Source of the DNA: JAEUIZ01 sp046155605
Lineage (GTDB): Bacteria; Planctomycetota; Phycisphaerae; Phycisphaerales; UBA1924
Direction of reading: 5' to 3'
NCBI GenBank assembly: GCA_046155605.1
Contig: JBJXFQ010000138.1
Location: 1-27,615 of the forward strand
Length of the DNA: 27,615 bases
Shown here one piece after another: positions 7,488-15,057 of this stretch. Every line of letters starts with the position of its first letter. The stretch's first letter is position 1. Both the position numbers and the translations under genes were made by a program. The notes beneath the pieces are model-generated. The model ran no database searches and was not told the origin of the DNA. It saw only the letters and a program-made list of their open reading frames with translations.

Positions 7488-8092
7488 TAGATCGCGGCCC
7501 CCTGGCGGGCGTTCGCGTGATTCGAGTCCGACGAGCGCGAGGCGTCCTTGCGAGCCTTGTCGGGGTGCGGCGCGGTGGCGAGCCCCGGCGTGCCGTCGGC
7601 GATCGCCTGGGCCGCGGCAATGGTGCTGAGGAGCGCGGTCATGGCCTCGGCGCCCTTGTTGCCCTTCTCGCCGCCGGCGCGTTCGCGGGCCTGCTTGGCG
7701 GTCTCGGTGGTGAGGACGCCGAAGGCGATAGGGACGCGGGTTTCGAGGGAGGCGGCGGTGATGCCGTGGGCGACGGCCTGGGCGATGTAGCGGTCGTGGC
7801 GGGTCTCGCCGCGGATCAGGCAACCCAGCGCGAGCACGCCGCGATATCGGCCCGTGGCGGCGGCGGCCCGGGCGAGGAAGGGAAGTTCGAAGGCCCCGGG
7901 GGCTTCGAAGACGTGGAGCCCCCCTTCGCGCCCGTCGCCGCTGACTGCGCTGCGTGCTCCGCCGCTCTCGCCTTCGCCGCCTGCCGCGCCCGTCGCGCGG
8001 GCATAGGCCTCTCGCGCGCCGTCGAGCAGGCGATCCGTGATCGAAGCGTTGTAGCGGCTGACGATGACGGCGATGGGCGGAGAATCAGGCAT
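7487..8092 (-). CDS. ribH: 6,7-dimethyl-8-ribityllumazine synthase with inserted loop and C-terminal tail
   Basis: RibH condenses 5-amino-6-ribitylamino-uracil with 3,4-dihydroxy-2-butanone 4-phosphate in the penultimate step of riboflavin synthesis. Visible motifs: VSRYNASITDRLLDGA at the N-terminus, APGAFELP at 64-71, ALGCLIRGETRHDRYIA with the catalytic-type His99, PIAFGVLTTET, and GNKGAEA near 144-150. At 201 residues it is longer than the usual ~155. About 24 Gly/Ser/Ala-rich residues are inserted at roughly 34-57, before the APGAFELP strand, and about 45 polar residues follow the core. The insertion falls between the first helix and the second strand, so it could sit on the capsid-forming surface. 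The start ATG at 8092 gives the expected N-terminus; no clear ribosome binding site is visible. It is the first gene of the minus-strand operon. Confidence 0.94.
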   Translation of the reverse strand: MPDSPPIAVIVSRYNASITDRLLDGAREAYARATGAAGGEGESGGARSAVSGDGREGGLHVFEAPGAFELPFLARAAAATGRYRGVLALGCLIRGETRHDRYIAQAVAHGITAASLETRVPIAFGVLTTETAKQARERAGGEKGNKGAEAMTALLSTIAAAQAIADGTPGLATAPHPDKARKDASRSSDSNHANARQGAAI

Positions 8093-8354
8093 CGGGCGAT
8101 GGTAGGGGCGAAGGTTTGGGGAAGCCGAGGATCGCTCTGCCGCTGACAGCGCTCGCGCCGCCTCGTCCGTCGGCGACGGGGATGGTGTGCCGGGCGAGAT
8201 ACCACGACTAAAGCCGCGTGCGGCCCCGGGGCGGATCGTGCGGGTTGTGCGGGCTGTGATGCGGCGTCGGGGCCGATGGGGCGACGCTGCCGTCATGCCC
8301 CACGATCCGTGGCCCGATAGTCGGTGGAAGGTCCACATTCGTGAAGAGAGGTGA
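8093..8354. other. Divergent intergenic region between ribH and the HAF-repeat gene
   Basis: This 262-bp stretch must hold the promoters of ribH (minus) and the HAF-repeat gene (plus). I found no open frame with coding character. I looked for the conserved core of an FMN riboswitch ahead of ribH and did not recognise one. A weak inverted repeat (TGGGGC at 8277-8282 and GCCCCA at 8297-8302) is present. A GAGAGG stretch at 8346-8351 serves as ribosome binding site for the plus-strand gene. No convincing -35/-10 pair stands out. Confidence 0.5.
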
Positions 8355-9503
8355 ATGATGCTGGAGCGCTCCGTCGCCGTCCTGTCCGTCCTCGCGCCGG
8401 CCGCCTTGTCGCCCGCCGGCCCGATCATCACGACCTCGGGCACCTCGCCCGGCTATTCGTACACGATCATCGGCGGGCTGCCGCAATCCGCGCCTGCCGG
8501 GCCGCTGAGCATGTCGCTCTCCGTCAACGACACCGGTCGTGTCGTGGGCTATGGCGCGACCGCGCCGGGCTATCTCTCGGCGCTGAGTTGGAAGGCCGGC
8601 AACTTTGCGCCGCTCTCGGGCGTCTCCGGCTTCAACCAGACTTTCGCGCGCAACGTCAACAACACCGGGCGCGTCGTCGGCGGCGGCTACAAACTCGGCC
8701 CCAACGGGGGCATCCTCGAGACCCACGCGCTTCGATGGATCGGCACGCAGGCCACCGACCTCGGCACGCTTGGCGGCAAGCACGCCCTCGCCCTTGCTGT
8801 CAACGACACCGGCTACGTCGTCGGCTATTCCACCCTTCCCGGCGACACCCAGACCCGCGCCTTCATCTGGCACGGCGGACCGATGCAGGCCCTCGTCACG
8901 CTCCCCGGCGTCATCGAGAGTTACGCCTATGACATCTCCAACTCCGGCTACGTCGTCGGAACCGCGGCCTCCGCCAACTCTACCAGGCCATTCCGCTGGC
9001 GCAACGGCGCAGCGATCGAACTGCCGATCCCCGCCGGCTCTCGCGCCGGGGCTGCCAACGCCGTCAACGATGCGGGCGATACCGTCGGGACCATCGAGAT
9101 CAGCCTGAACACCGGCGAGTTTGGCGCGGCCCTCTGGCGCAACGGCCACCGCATCGACCTCGGCAACCTCGGCGGCGGCTTCAACTACGCCATCGCCAGC
9201 GGCATCAACAACCAGGGCGACGTCGTCGGCACCTCCAACAGCCCCAGCGGCCTCACCGGATTCCTCTGGCGCGACGGCCAGATGCTCGACCTCCGCTCGC
9301 TCATCGCGCCGGGGCTCGCGCCGCTCCAGATCATCGCCGCCTCCGGCATCAACGAGGCGGGGCAGATCAGCGCGACCGCGATCGTCGCCGGCAAACGCAC
9401 CGCCGTGCTCCTCTCGCCGCTGGGACCGATCCCCGCTCCCGGCGCGATCGCGCTTTTTGCCGTCGCGGGCGCGGCAACGCTCCGTCGGCGTCGCGCGACG
9501 TAG
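8355..9503 (+). CDS. Secreted HAF-repeat protein with PEP-CTERM-like C-terminal anchor
   Basis: The protein (381-382 residues) is probably exported. It starts with a short basic N-region and a hydrophobic core (SVAVLSVLAPAAL), and ends with PAPGAIALFAVAGAA followed by a run of arginines (LRRRRAT), a PEP-CTERM-like sorting tail with a PAP instead of PEP motif. In between are repeats of about 45-60 residues of the HAF type, recognised by A(x)DLGTLGG, AFIW, ALW and the recurrent (V/I)NxxGxVVG (VNDTGRVVG, VNNTGRVVG, VNDTGYVVG, ISNSGYVVG, INNQGDVVG). The repeats probably form a beta-propeller-like surface protein; no catalytic residues are evident. ATGs at 8355 and 8358 both fit; the spacing to GAGAGG favours 8358. 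A hairpin terminator follows 50 bp after the stop. Function unknown. Confidence 0.88.
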   Translation: MMLERSVAVLSVLAPAALSPAGPIITTSGTSPGYSYTIIGGLPQSAPAGPLSMSLSVNDTGRVVGYGATAPGYLSALSWKAGNFAPLSGVSGFNQTFARNVNNTGRVVGGGYKLGPNGGILETHALRWIGTQATDLGTLGGKHALALAVNDTGYVVGYSTLPGDTQTRAFIWHGGPMQALVTLPGVIESYAYDISNSGYVVGTAASANSTRPFRWRNGAAIELPIPAGSRAGAANAVNDAGDTVGTIEISLNTGEFGAALWRNGHRIDLGNLGGGFNYAIASGINNQGDVVGTSNSPSGLTGFLWRDGQMLDLRSLIAPGLAPLQIIAASGINEAGQISATAIVAGKRTAVLLSPLGPIPAPGAIALFAVAGAATLRRRRAT

Positions 9504-9554
9504 GCCATCCGCTCATCCCGTCGCGCACGTTCTCGAAACTGATCGCAAAGCGAA

Positions 9555-9590
9555 AGCCGCCCCGTAGGAGTTGCACGGGGCGGTTCATTT
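9555..9590. terminator. Shared hairpin terminator between convergent genes
   Basis: A perfect 9-bp stem (CCGCCCCGT at 9557-9565 with ACGGGGCGG at 9575-9583) encloses a 9-nt loop. G-U and A-U pairs at 9555-9556/9584-9585 extend it. The + strand continues TTCATTT, a weak U tract, and the other side reads GCTTTCGC on the minus strand. It sits 50 bp past the HAF gene stop and about 20 bp past the stop of the convergent ClpP-fold gene, as expected of a bidirectional terminator. Confidence 0.75.
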
Positions 9591-9607
9591 CATTGATGGG
9601 AGCGTGA

Positions 9608-10900
9608 TTAGCGCTGCTTGAGCCGCCTCAACTCTTCCTCCCGCTCGTCAAGCCAATCCTTGAACCGATCCGGAGCAACGTTGAGTTGGAAGAGCGCCAT
9701 GTTCGGGTTGTTCTTGACCATCCGCGTGACCTGGTCGAGCGCCTCGCGGCACTTTCCGATGAACTTGCCCCGCTCTTCGAAGGGCGTCGCGGCGGCCTGG
9801 GCGTACGCCGTCTGGTACTGGATCAGATACTGCCGTGTCTTTTGTTGGTCGTTGTACGTCTTCTCGCGGAACGAGCGCTGCAACTCCTCGGCGCGGCTGA
9901 CGGGATAGGGCACGCCGGGCATGACCTTGCCGACCCATTCGACCTCGGTATAGCCCATGAGTTTGCCGAGTTCATCGATGTTGGCCGCGGTGCCCTTGGA
10001 AAAGCCGTACTTGGCGGCCTCGACCGCGTCGAACGTCAGGATTCGGTCCTTCGGATTGACGATGTACTCGCCGTCGAGATTGTTGTACCAACGGACCTCG
10101 CCGTTGGCGTCGATGGAGCAGGAGAGCGGTTCCTCGATCTGCATCGAGCGCATGATTGCCGGGTCACGGAGGCCCCGCGCCGAGATCTTCTCCATCATGT
10201 AGAGGACTTCTTCCAGTTGGCGACCCTTGACGGCTTCGAGCGCGCCGCGCCAGCCCGTGCAGGCACCGTAGTTGCCCTGGGGCATGAAATAGATTTCGTC
10301 GATGCAATGGGCGGTCATCGCGGCGGCCGAGATCGCCGACTCGATCCAGGCCACGACGCGGAACTTAGGCTTGTACTCGTTGTGGATGACGTCCGAGAGC
10401 GGCTGGATTTCGAGGAGCGCGCCGCCGCCGGAGTTCACGCGGAAGACCACCGTCTCGACCCCATCCTGCTCGAGCAGAGGGATGGCATCGCGGAGCGTCT
10501 TGGCGGTCATGAAGAGCCCGACCATGTCCTTGTCGCCGCCCTCGCCGAGCGTGATGACCACGGCCTTGGGAGCGCCGGCACCGATCCTGGGCTTGGCGGC
10601 GGGCGCGGAACCCGGATTGGCCTCACCCGGCGTTGCGGCCGCGGGAGCCTCCGCCGGCTTGCTCGCGTCGCGCTCGATCTTGCTGACCTCGTCGGGTTTG
10701 AAGAACTGCTCCTGTTCGAGGTCGCCTGATTTGACCTTGAACCAGACGTACCCGTTCATCTCCTTGACGATCGTGCCGCTAAGCACGGTGCCGTTCTTGA
10801 GATGGAGTTTGTCGTCTGCCCGGGCCGGGCTGATCCACGTCGCCAGCGCGACCGCGGCCAGGACCAGCAAACGGGACCAGATGGTGCGTGCCTTGTTCAT
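9608..10900 (-). CDS. Secreted ClpP/SppA-fold protein with N-terminal LKNG domain (candidate active member)
   Basis: The 430-residue protein has a signal peptide (RLLVLAAVALATWISPARA, cleavage near residue 28). A small beta-domain (KLHLKNGTVLSGTIVKE to PDEVSKIERD) and an Ala/Pro-rich linker follow. From about residue 112 comes a domain that reads like the ClpP-fold proteases of the NfeD/SppA type. VVFRVNSGGGALLEIQ resembles the oxyanion segment, and WIESAISAAAMTAHCIDEIY resembles the nucleophile segment, with Ser191 where NfeD-type proteases carry AASAG. A general-base lysine cannot be assigned with confidence. The C-terminal ~100 residues are helical and charged, ending EEELRRLKQR. ATG 10900 has GGAG upstream. 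The upstream gene is a paralogue. Protease activity on envelope substrates is plausible but inferred. Confidence 0.75.
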   Translation of the reverse strand: MNKARTIWSRLLVLAAVALATWISPARADDKLHLKNGTVLSGTIVKEMNGYVWFKVKSGDLEQEQFFKPDEVSKIERDASKPAEAPAAATPGEANPGSAPAAKPRIGAGAPKAVVITLGEGGDKDMVGLFMTAKTLRDAIPLLEQDGVETVVFRVNSGGGALLEIQPLSDVIHNEYKPKFRVVAWIESAISAAAMTAHCIDEIYFMPQGNYGACTGWRGALEAVKGRQLEEVLYMMEKISARGLRDPAIMRSMQIEEPLSCSIDANGEVRWYNNLDGEYIVNPKDRILTFDAVEAAKYGFSKGTAANIDELGKLMGYTEVEWVGKVMPGVPYPVSRAEELQRSFREKTYNDQQKTRQYLIQYQTAYAQAAATPFEERGKFIGKCREALDQVTRMVKNNPNMALFQLNVAPDRFKDWLDEREEELRRLKQR

Positions 10901-10988
10901 CGTTCACGATCTCCGAAATGACGTTTGCACGAGCGATATTGGAAAGGAATGCCAGTCGATCGGGACGGGGTTCGTGGTGATGGAGCGA

Positions 10989-12521
10989 TCAGCCGCCTCC
11001 GCCGCCGCCACCACCGCCACCGCGACGACCGGGATTTCCGCCACCGCCACCACCGCCCTGGCGACGTTCGCGCTGGTCGGCGAGTTGCTGGAGTTTGATC
11101 TGCTGGATGAGGATGTCGATGTCGGCGATGCCGGGCACGCCGAGCGCCCGCGGATTGATCGATTCCTCGAAACGCTTGAGGAGCGAGCGCATGTCGGTGA
11201 GGATCGAGATGCGCTTGCTGCGGGCCTGGCTGCGCTGCTCATACTCGCCCGGGGCCGCGACCTCGACCTCGCCGTACTTACGCCAGAGTTTGGGGAGTTG
11301 CGTGTTGGCGCTCGAAAGCCCGTCGCGCCAGCCCTTCATGAACTTATTGGACGAGAAATCCGTCCCGGTCTTGGTGATGGTGTGGTTGCGCGCGATGCCC
11401 AGCGACACGATGAGGTCTTCGAGGCGATCGACCGTGCCCTTGGAGACGCCGAGTTTGAAGGCCGTATCGGCGTCCAACGTCAGGCAGTCGTTGCCTTCGC
11501 TGCGAGCCAACTTATCGATGGTGTCCTTGCTCTCGCCCTGCCCGTCGTCGGTGAGGAGAACCTCGCCGGGAGCGCTGGGATAGCCCTCGAAGAGTTCGGC
11601 CTTGCCGCCGACCATGCGGTAGGAGAGCACATACTCATCGCGGGCCATGGCCTCGATCAGCCGCCCGTCATAGCCGCCGGTGTTCGCCATGCCTCGGGCG
11701 TGGGCCAGGCGCAGCGAGTACTGCTTCTCGCGGACGACCTTGTCGCCCGTGCCGCCGAACTTCTGGTTGAGGTGCCCGATCCCGCCCATCTTTGCTTCGC
11801 TCGAGAAGTAGATGTTCTTGCAGTTGAGCGGGAGGAACGCCGCCCCGCCCATCGCCTTGTTGACCCAGAAGACGATCTTGGGCTGCTTCGTCCACTCCCG
11901 TTCCACCTCTTCGGTAAAGATCGGGTCCATGTCCTCGGCCCGGAAGAGTTCGTCGAACGCCGACTCATCGTCGGCCTTCTCTTCCTTGAGCCCGCCCTGA
12001 TTTTGCGACCAGTCATTGTCGAGCCGGACGATCACATAGTCCGCGCCCTGCTTGCGAGCGTCGTGCATGGCCTGGCGGATCGGGGTCTGGGTGATCTCCT
12101 CGCCGAAGCCGCCGGTAAGTTCAATGACATAGACCTTGACGGCCCCGGACTTGTCGCCTGCGTCGGCGGCCTTATCGGACTTCGACGCTTTGATCTTTGA
12201 CGTGTCGTTCGCGGCCTTTGGCTCATCGACCGTGCCGATGCCGCGCTCGACCGCGAGGATGTCATCCCGGTTATAGGTAGTTTCAGCGGCGATCCCGGCG
12301 ACGATCACCTTCATGCGCACGGTGGTGGCCGACTCGTCGAGGATCTGGCCCTCGACCGTGCTGCCGTTTTTGAGTGTGAGGCGGTCTTTGGCGTTGGTCT
12401 TGGGGCTGTCGGCGGTCTTGTCCTGCGCCGCCGCGGGTGCGAGCGGCACCGCAATCGCGAAAGCAAAGGCCATGGAAGCCGAGAGCAACGCCGCCGCTGT
12501 CCGTCGCAAGGTATGCGCCAT
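10989..12521 (-). CDS. Secreted ClpP-fold paralogue lacking the nucleophile serine, Gly-rich C-terminus
   Basis: The 510-residue paralogue of the downstream gene has the same plan: signal peptide ending near APAAAQ, a small beta-domain (DRLTLKNGSTVEGQILDE to RDDILAVERG), a Lys/Asp/Ala-rich linker and a ClpP-like domain (VYVIELTGGFGEEI, PKIVFWVNKAMGGAAFL). Aligning PLNCKNIYF with TAHCIDEIYF of the neighbour puts Gly226 opposite Ser191, so the candidate nucleophile is missing and the protein is probably a non-catalytic partner. A 30-residue acidic insert (around KEEKADDESAFDEL) lies between the two motifs. A helical region follows, then the tail is almost pure glycine with two arginines. ATG 12521 is chosen because AAGAGGTG lies eight bases upstream; the GTG at 12530 would fall inside that site. 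The genes are 88 bp apart, probably co-transcribed. Confidence 0.75.
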   Translation of the reverse strand: MAHTLRRTAAALLSASMAFAFAIAVPLAPAAAQDKTADSPKTNAKDRLTLKNGSTVEGQILDESATTVRMKVIVAGIAAETTYNRDDILAVERGIGTVDEPKAANDTSKIKASKSDKAADAGDKSGAVKVYVIELTGGFGEEITQTPIRQAMHDARKQGADYVIVRLDNDWSQNQGGLKEEKADDESAFDELFRAEDMDPIFTEEVEREWTKQPKIVFWVNKAMGGAAFLPLNCKNIYFSSEAKMGGIGHLNQKFGGTGDKVVREKQYSLRLAHARGMANTGGYDGRLIEAMARDEYVLSYRMVGGKAELFEGYPSAPGEVLLTDDGQGESKDTIDKLARSEGNDCLTLDADTAFKLGVSKGTVDRLEDLIVSLGIARNHTITKTGTDFSSNKFMKGWRDGLSSANTQLPKLWRKYGEVEVAAPGEYEQRSQARSKRISILTDMRSLLKRFEESINPRALGVPGIADIDILIQQIKLQQLADQRERRQGGGGGGGNPGRRGGGGGGGGGG

Positions 12522-12589
12522 CGTAAACACCTCTTCTCAGGGGTTGAGAGCCCTACTGATGGGATCGAACCGGAGAGTGTACGCCATTG

Positions 12590-12617
12590 ATCGAAATCAA
12601 GTCATCGAAATCAAGCC
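12590..12617. repeat. 14-bp tandem duplication upstream of the ClpP-fold gene pair
   Basis: Two adjacent copies, ATCGAAATCAAGTC and ATCGAAATCAAGCC (12590-12603, 12604-12617), differ at one base. On the minus strand they read TTGATTTCGAT, one repeat immediately ahead of a CAATGGCGTACACT stretch, 70-100 bp upstream of the paralogue's ATG at 12521. They could be operator half-sites or a simple duplication. The surrounding 167-bp gap (12522-12688) shows no gene. Confidence 0.5.
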
Positions 12618-12688
12618 GAGAGGAACGAGCCGAGAGGATCAAGCAGACCGAGTCGCCGGGAAGCGGCCCGAGATCGTGGGCCGTGCCG

Positions 12689-13945
12689 TTAGACTCCCAA
12701 ACGACGTGCGAGTTCCAGCGCGGCGATTTTGGAATCGAGTTGGCCTTCGAGTTGGGCGTCATAGATGCGATCGAGGATGGTCTTGAAGGCCGGGCCGGGC
12801 TTGAAGCCGGCGGCGATCAAGTCATCGCCCACTAACAACGGAGCGGGAGCGAGGCCTGCGATCGAGGCTTCGAGGTGGGCCAGCCGCGCGCGCACGCCGG
12901 AGGCCACTGCCGGCTCGTCGGCCGCGAGGAGGACCAGGCCTGAGGCGAAGCCCTCGGCAACCGCGGCACGCTTCTGCCCGGCCATCGGCAGTGTGGTCCA
13001 AGCGCCGGATTTCAGGAGGTTATGGGCTGCCAATGCGGCACGGAGCGCGGTCCGCTCTTCGTTGCTCAGGCAGAGCGCCCGCCGCCACCGCTGGACGGTC
13101 TGGGTCAGTCCGAGGCGGTCGATGCCGCGATCGATGGCCCAGGCCGCGAGGCTGGTCGGATAATCCGCGTCGGCGGGAAGGCCCGCGAGCACGCGGATGG
13201 GTGTGTCAGCGGCACTCTCGCCGAGCACCGGGCCGTCAAGCGTGAGCGATTGCAGGAGGCGAGCGGCGGCGGCGCGGGTCGGCGAGGCCAACATCCGGCG
13301 GAGTTCGTCGCCGATGCGTTCGCGGCTCACACCTTTGAGGTCGGCGGCATGGCGGCGAATCGCGTCGGCGGTGGCGGCATCGATCGTGAATGAAAGGCGA
13401 GCAGCGAGACGAACGGCCCGGAGCGCGCGCAGATGGTCCTCGGCCAGGCGCTGCTCCGGATCGCCGACGGCGCGGATGAGGCGACGGGAGAGGTCGTCTC
13501 GACCGCCGACGTGGTCGATGATGCGGCGCGGCTCGTCGGCGAGGGGATCGAGAAAGAGCGCGTTGATGGTGAAATCGCGGCGGCGGGCGTCGGCGAGGGC
13601 ATCGCTGAAGGTGACGACATCGGGCCGGCGACGATCGGAATAGGGGCCGTCGGCGCGGAAGGTGGCGACCTCGACGGTGGCGGCGGCGGCGAGGCCCTCG
13701 GACTTGCCGACGGTGACGAGGACGACGCCGAAGGCCTCGCCGACCTCGGCGGTGCGCGGGAAGATGACGCGGAGGCGGGCCGGTGTGGCGTCGGTGGCGA
13801 CGTCGAAGTCGGCGGGAGCAAGGCCGAGGAGTTCGTCGCGGACGCACCCGCCGGCGAGGTAGGCGATGTGGCCGGCGTCGCGGAGCGTGCGCACGATGGC
13901 GACCGCGGCGGCACGGGCGTGTTCCGGAGTGGCCTTGGAGGACAT
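12689..13945 (-). CDS. CCA-adding enzyme / poly(A) polymerase family nucleotidyltransferase
   Basis: Class II tRNA nucleotidyltransferases add or repair the 3' CCA end of tRNAs; related members are poly(A) polymerases or add only CC or A. The 418-residue protein has the head-domain signature AYLAGGCVRDELLG followed by the metal-binding pair in DFDVATDATP, then RRRDFTINALFLDP, IIDHVGGRDDL and EDHLRALRAVRLAARLSF, the neck helices with the template-type RxxR arginines. The C-terminal half is helical and less conserved, with KTILDRIYDAQLEGQL near the end. There is no HD domain. Which activity it has cannot be separated by eye. The ATG at 13945 is chosen although no ribosome binding site is visible. 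It lies 30 bp downstream of the RCC1-repeat gene on the same strand and is probably unrelated to it. Confidence 0.9.
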   Translation of the reverse strand: MSSKATPEHARAAAVAIVRTLRDAGHIAYLAGGCVRDELLGLAPADFDVATDATPARLRVIFPRTAEVGEAFGVVLVTVGKSEGLAAAATVEVATFRADGPYSDRRRPDVVTFSDALADARRRDFTINALFLDPLADEPRRIIDHVGGRDDLSRRLIRAVGDPEQRLAEDHLRALRAVRLAARLSFTIDAATADAIRRHAADLKGVSRERIGDELRRMLASPTRAAAARLLQSLTLDGPVLGESAADTPIRVLAGLPADADYPTSLAAWAIDRGIDRLGLTQTVQRWRRALCLSNEERTALRAALAAHNLLKSGAWTTLPMAGQKRAAVAEGFASGLVLLAADEPAVASGVRARLAHLEASIAGLAPAPLLVGDDLIAAGFKPGPAFKTILDRIYDAQLEGQLDSKIAALELARRLGV

Positions 13946-13975
13946 CGGGGGAGTGTAGAGGAGGCAGCCGCGGCG

Positions 13976-15049
13976 TTATGGGCAGCCGACGGCGTAGCGA
14001 TCGATGAAGCAGATGAAATCGTTGATATTGAGGATCGGCGGGATCGTCGAGCCGTCGCAGTTGGCGTAATCGGCCTGCTGCTCGGCGGGGGAGAGCGCCC
14101 CCGCCACGCTGAAGCGGTTGAGGAAGCAGATAAAGTCGTTGACGTTGGTGGCTGGGAGAGCGGTAGAGAGGTCGCAGTTGGCCGGGCAGGCGCGGATGGC
14201 GAGGCCGTACTGCCACCCCGCAGCGAGGACGGCGAAGCGGCCAGCGGGAGGCTGTGTCCAGCCGCCGAAGGGGTTACCCCAGGTCACGAGTTGGCCGTCG
14301 TCACGGATCGCCGCGCTTGTGCCGTTGCCCGCAGCAATGGCGACATATCGACCCGGTGGGACATCGAGTTCGCCATTGACCGACGTCTTCGGCGTTCCCC
14401 ACGCAATCACTGTTCCATCCGACTTAAGGGCGAGCGCGTGCCAGTTCAGGATACTGACATTGACGAACTGTCCTGATGGAGGCGGGATCGTCGCAAAGCT
14501 AAGTTCCCCCCAGACGACGATCGTGCCGTCAGTCCGAATGGCGGCGGCGATTCGATGGCCCGCGGACACGGCCTTGAACGTTCCTTGCGGAGGCGCGACC
14601 GCGCCGCCCCACTTGACGAGCACGCCGTCACTGCGAATGCCGAGCCCGTAGTAACTTCCCGCCGAGACAGCGATGAACTGACCCGGCGGCGGGTTGGCTT
14701 GGCCGGCGCTGTTGTATCCCCACCCGGCGAGTGTCCCGTCCTTTCGGATCGCGAGGCCATGGCCCGGATAGCCCGCGGAGACGGCTTTGAAAGTTCCAGT
14801 CGGCACATTGAGCGCGCCGAGGCCGTTCCAGCCGAAGCCGACGAGCGTCCCGTCGGCACGGATGGCGTAACTATGCGAGTCGTTGCCGGCGACGGCGATG
14901 TATGCGAAACCCGGCGGCGGCATGGTCTCGCCCAAGCCGCCATCGACTCCCCAGCCGACGGCCTGACCGGGCTGGGCTGATGCGGAAAGGGTTGCGAGGA
15001 ACGTGGGCGCGAGCGCGCACGCCGCTCGAAAGCGAATGGAGCGTTTCAT
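13976..15049 (-). CDS. Secreted RCC1-repeat protein with C-terminal dockerin-like module
   Basis: The 357-residue product has a signal peptide (MKRSIRFRAAC, core ALAPTFLATL, cleavage after SASA). About seven short repeats follow, each with a WG-centred strand and a DGT turn (GWGVDGG, RADGTLVGFGWN, RKDGTLAGWGYN, RTDGTIVVWG, KSDGTVIAWG, RDDGQLVTWG), the pattern of RCC1-like beta-propellers. The last 70 residues hold two copies of a dockerin-like segment: NVNDFICFLNRF and NINDFICFIDRY, each preceded by NCD, ending GCP. This end-piece is common in secreted Phycisphaerales proteins and presumably serves attachment or sorting. The in-frame extension to 15088 lacks the signal sequence at its start, so ATG 15049 is preferred. 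Eight bp separate it from the upstream RCC1 gene, so the two form one transcript. Function unknown. Confidence 0.85.
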   Translation of the reverse strand: MKRSIRFRAACALAPTFLATLSASAQPGQAVGWGVDGGLGETMPPPGFAYIAVAGNDSHSYAIRADGTLVGFGWNGLGALNVPTGTFKAVSAGYPGHGLAIRKDGTLAGWGYNSAGQANPPPGQFIAVSAGSYYGLGIRSDGVLVKWGGAVAPPQGTFKAVSAGHRIAAAIRTDGTIVVWGELSFATIPPPSGQFVNVSILNWHALALKSDGTVIAWGTPKTSVNGELDVPPGRYVAIAAGNGTSAAIRDDGQLVTWGNPFGGWTQPPAGRFAVLAAGWQYGLAIRACPANCDLSTALPATNVNDFICFLNRFSVAGALSPAEQQADYANCDGSTIPPILNINDFICFIDRYAVGCP

Positions 15050-15057
15050 GATTTGAC

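Noticed and set aside
8093..8354. FMN riboswitch ahead of ribH
   Set aside because: Expected by gene function, but I could not find the conserved core or a fitting stem arrangement.
12531..12688. Small gene in the gap upstream of the ClpP-fold pair (minus-strand frame 12553-12762)
   Set aside because: It runs into the CCA-enzyme 3' end in another frame, with no ribosome binding site and no codon bias.
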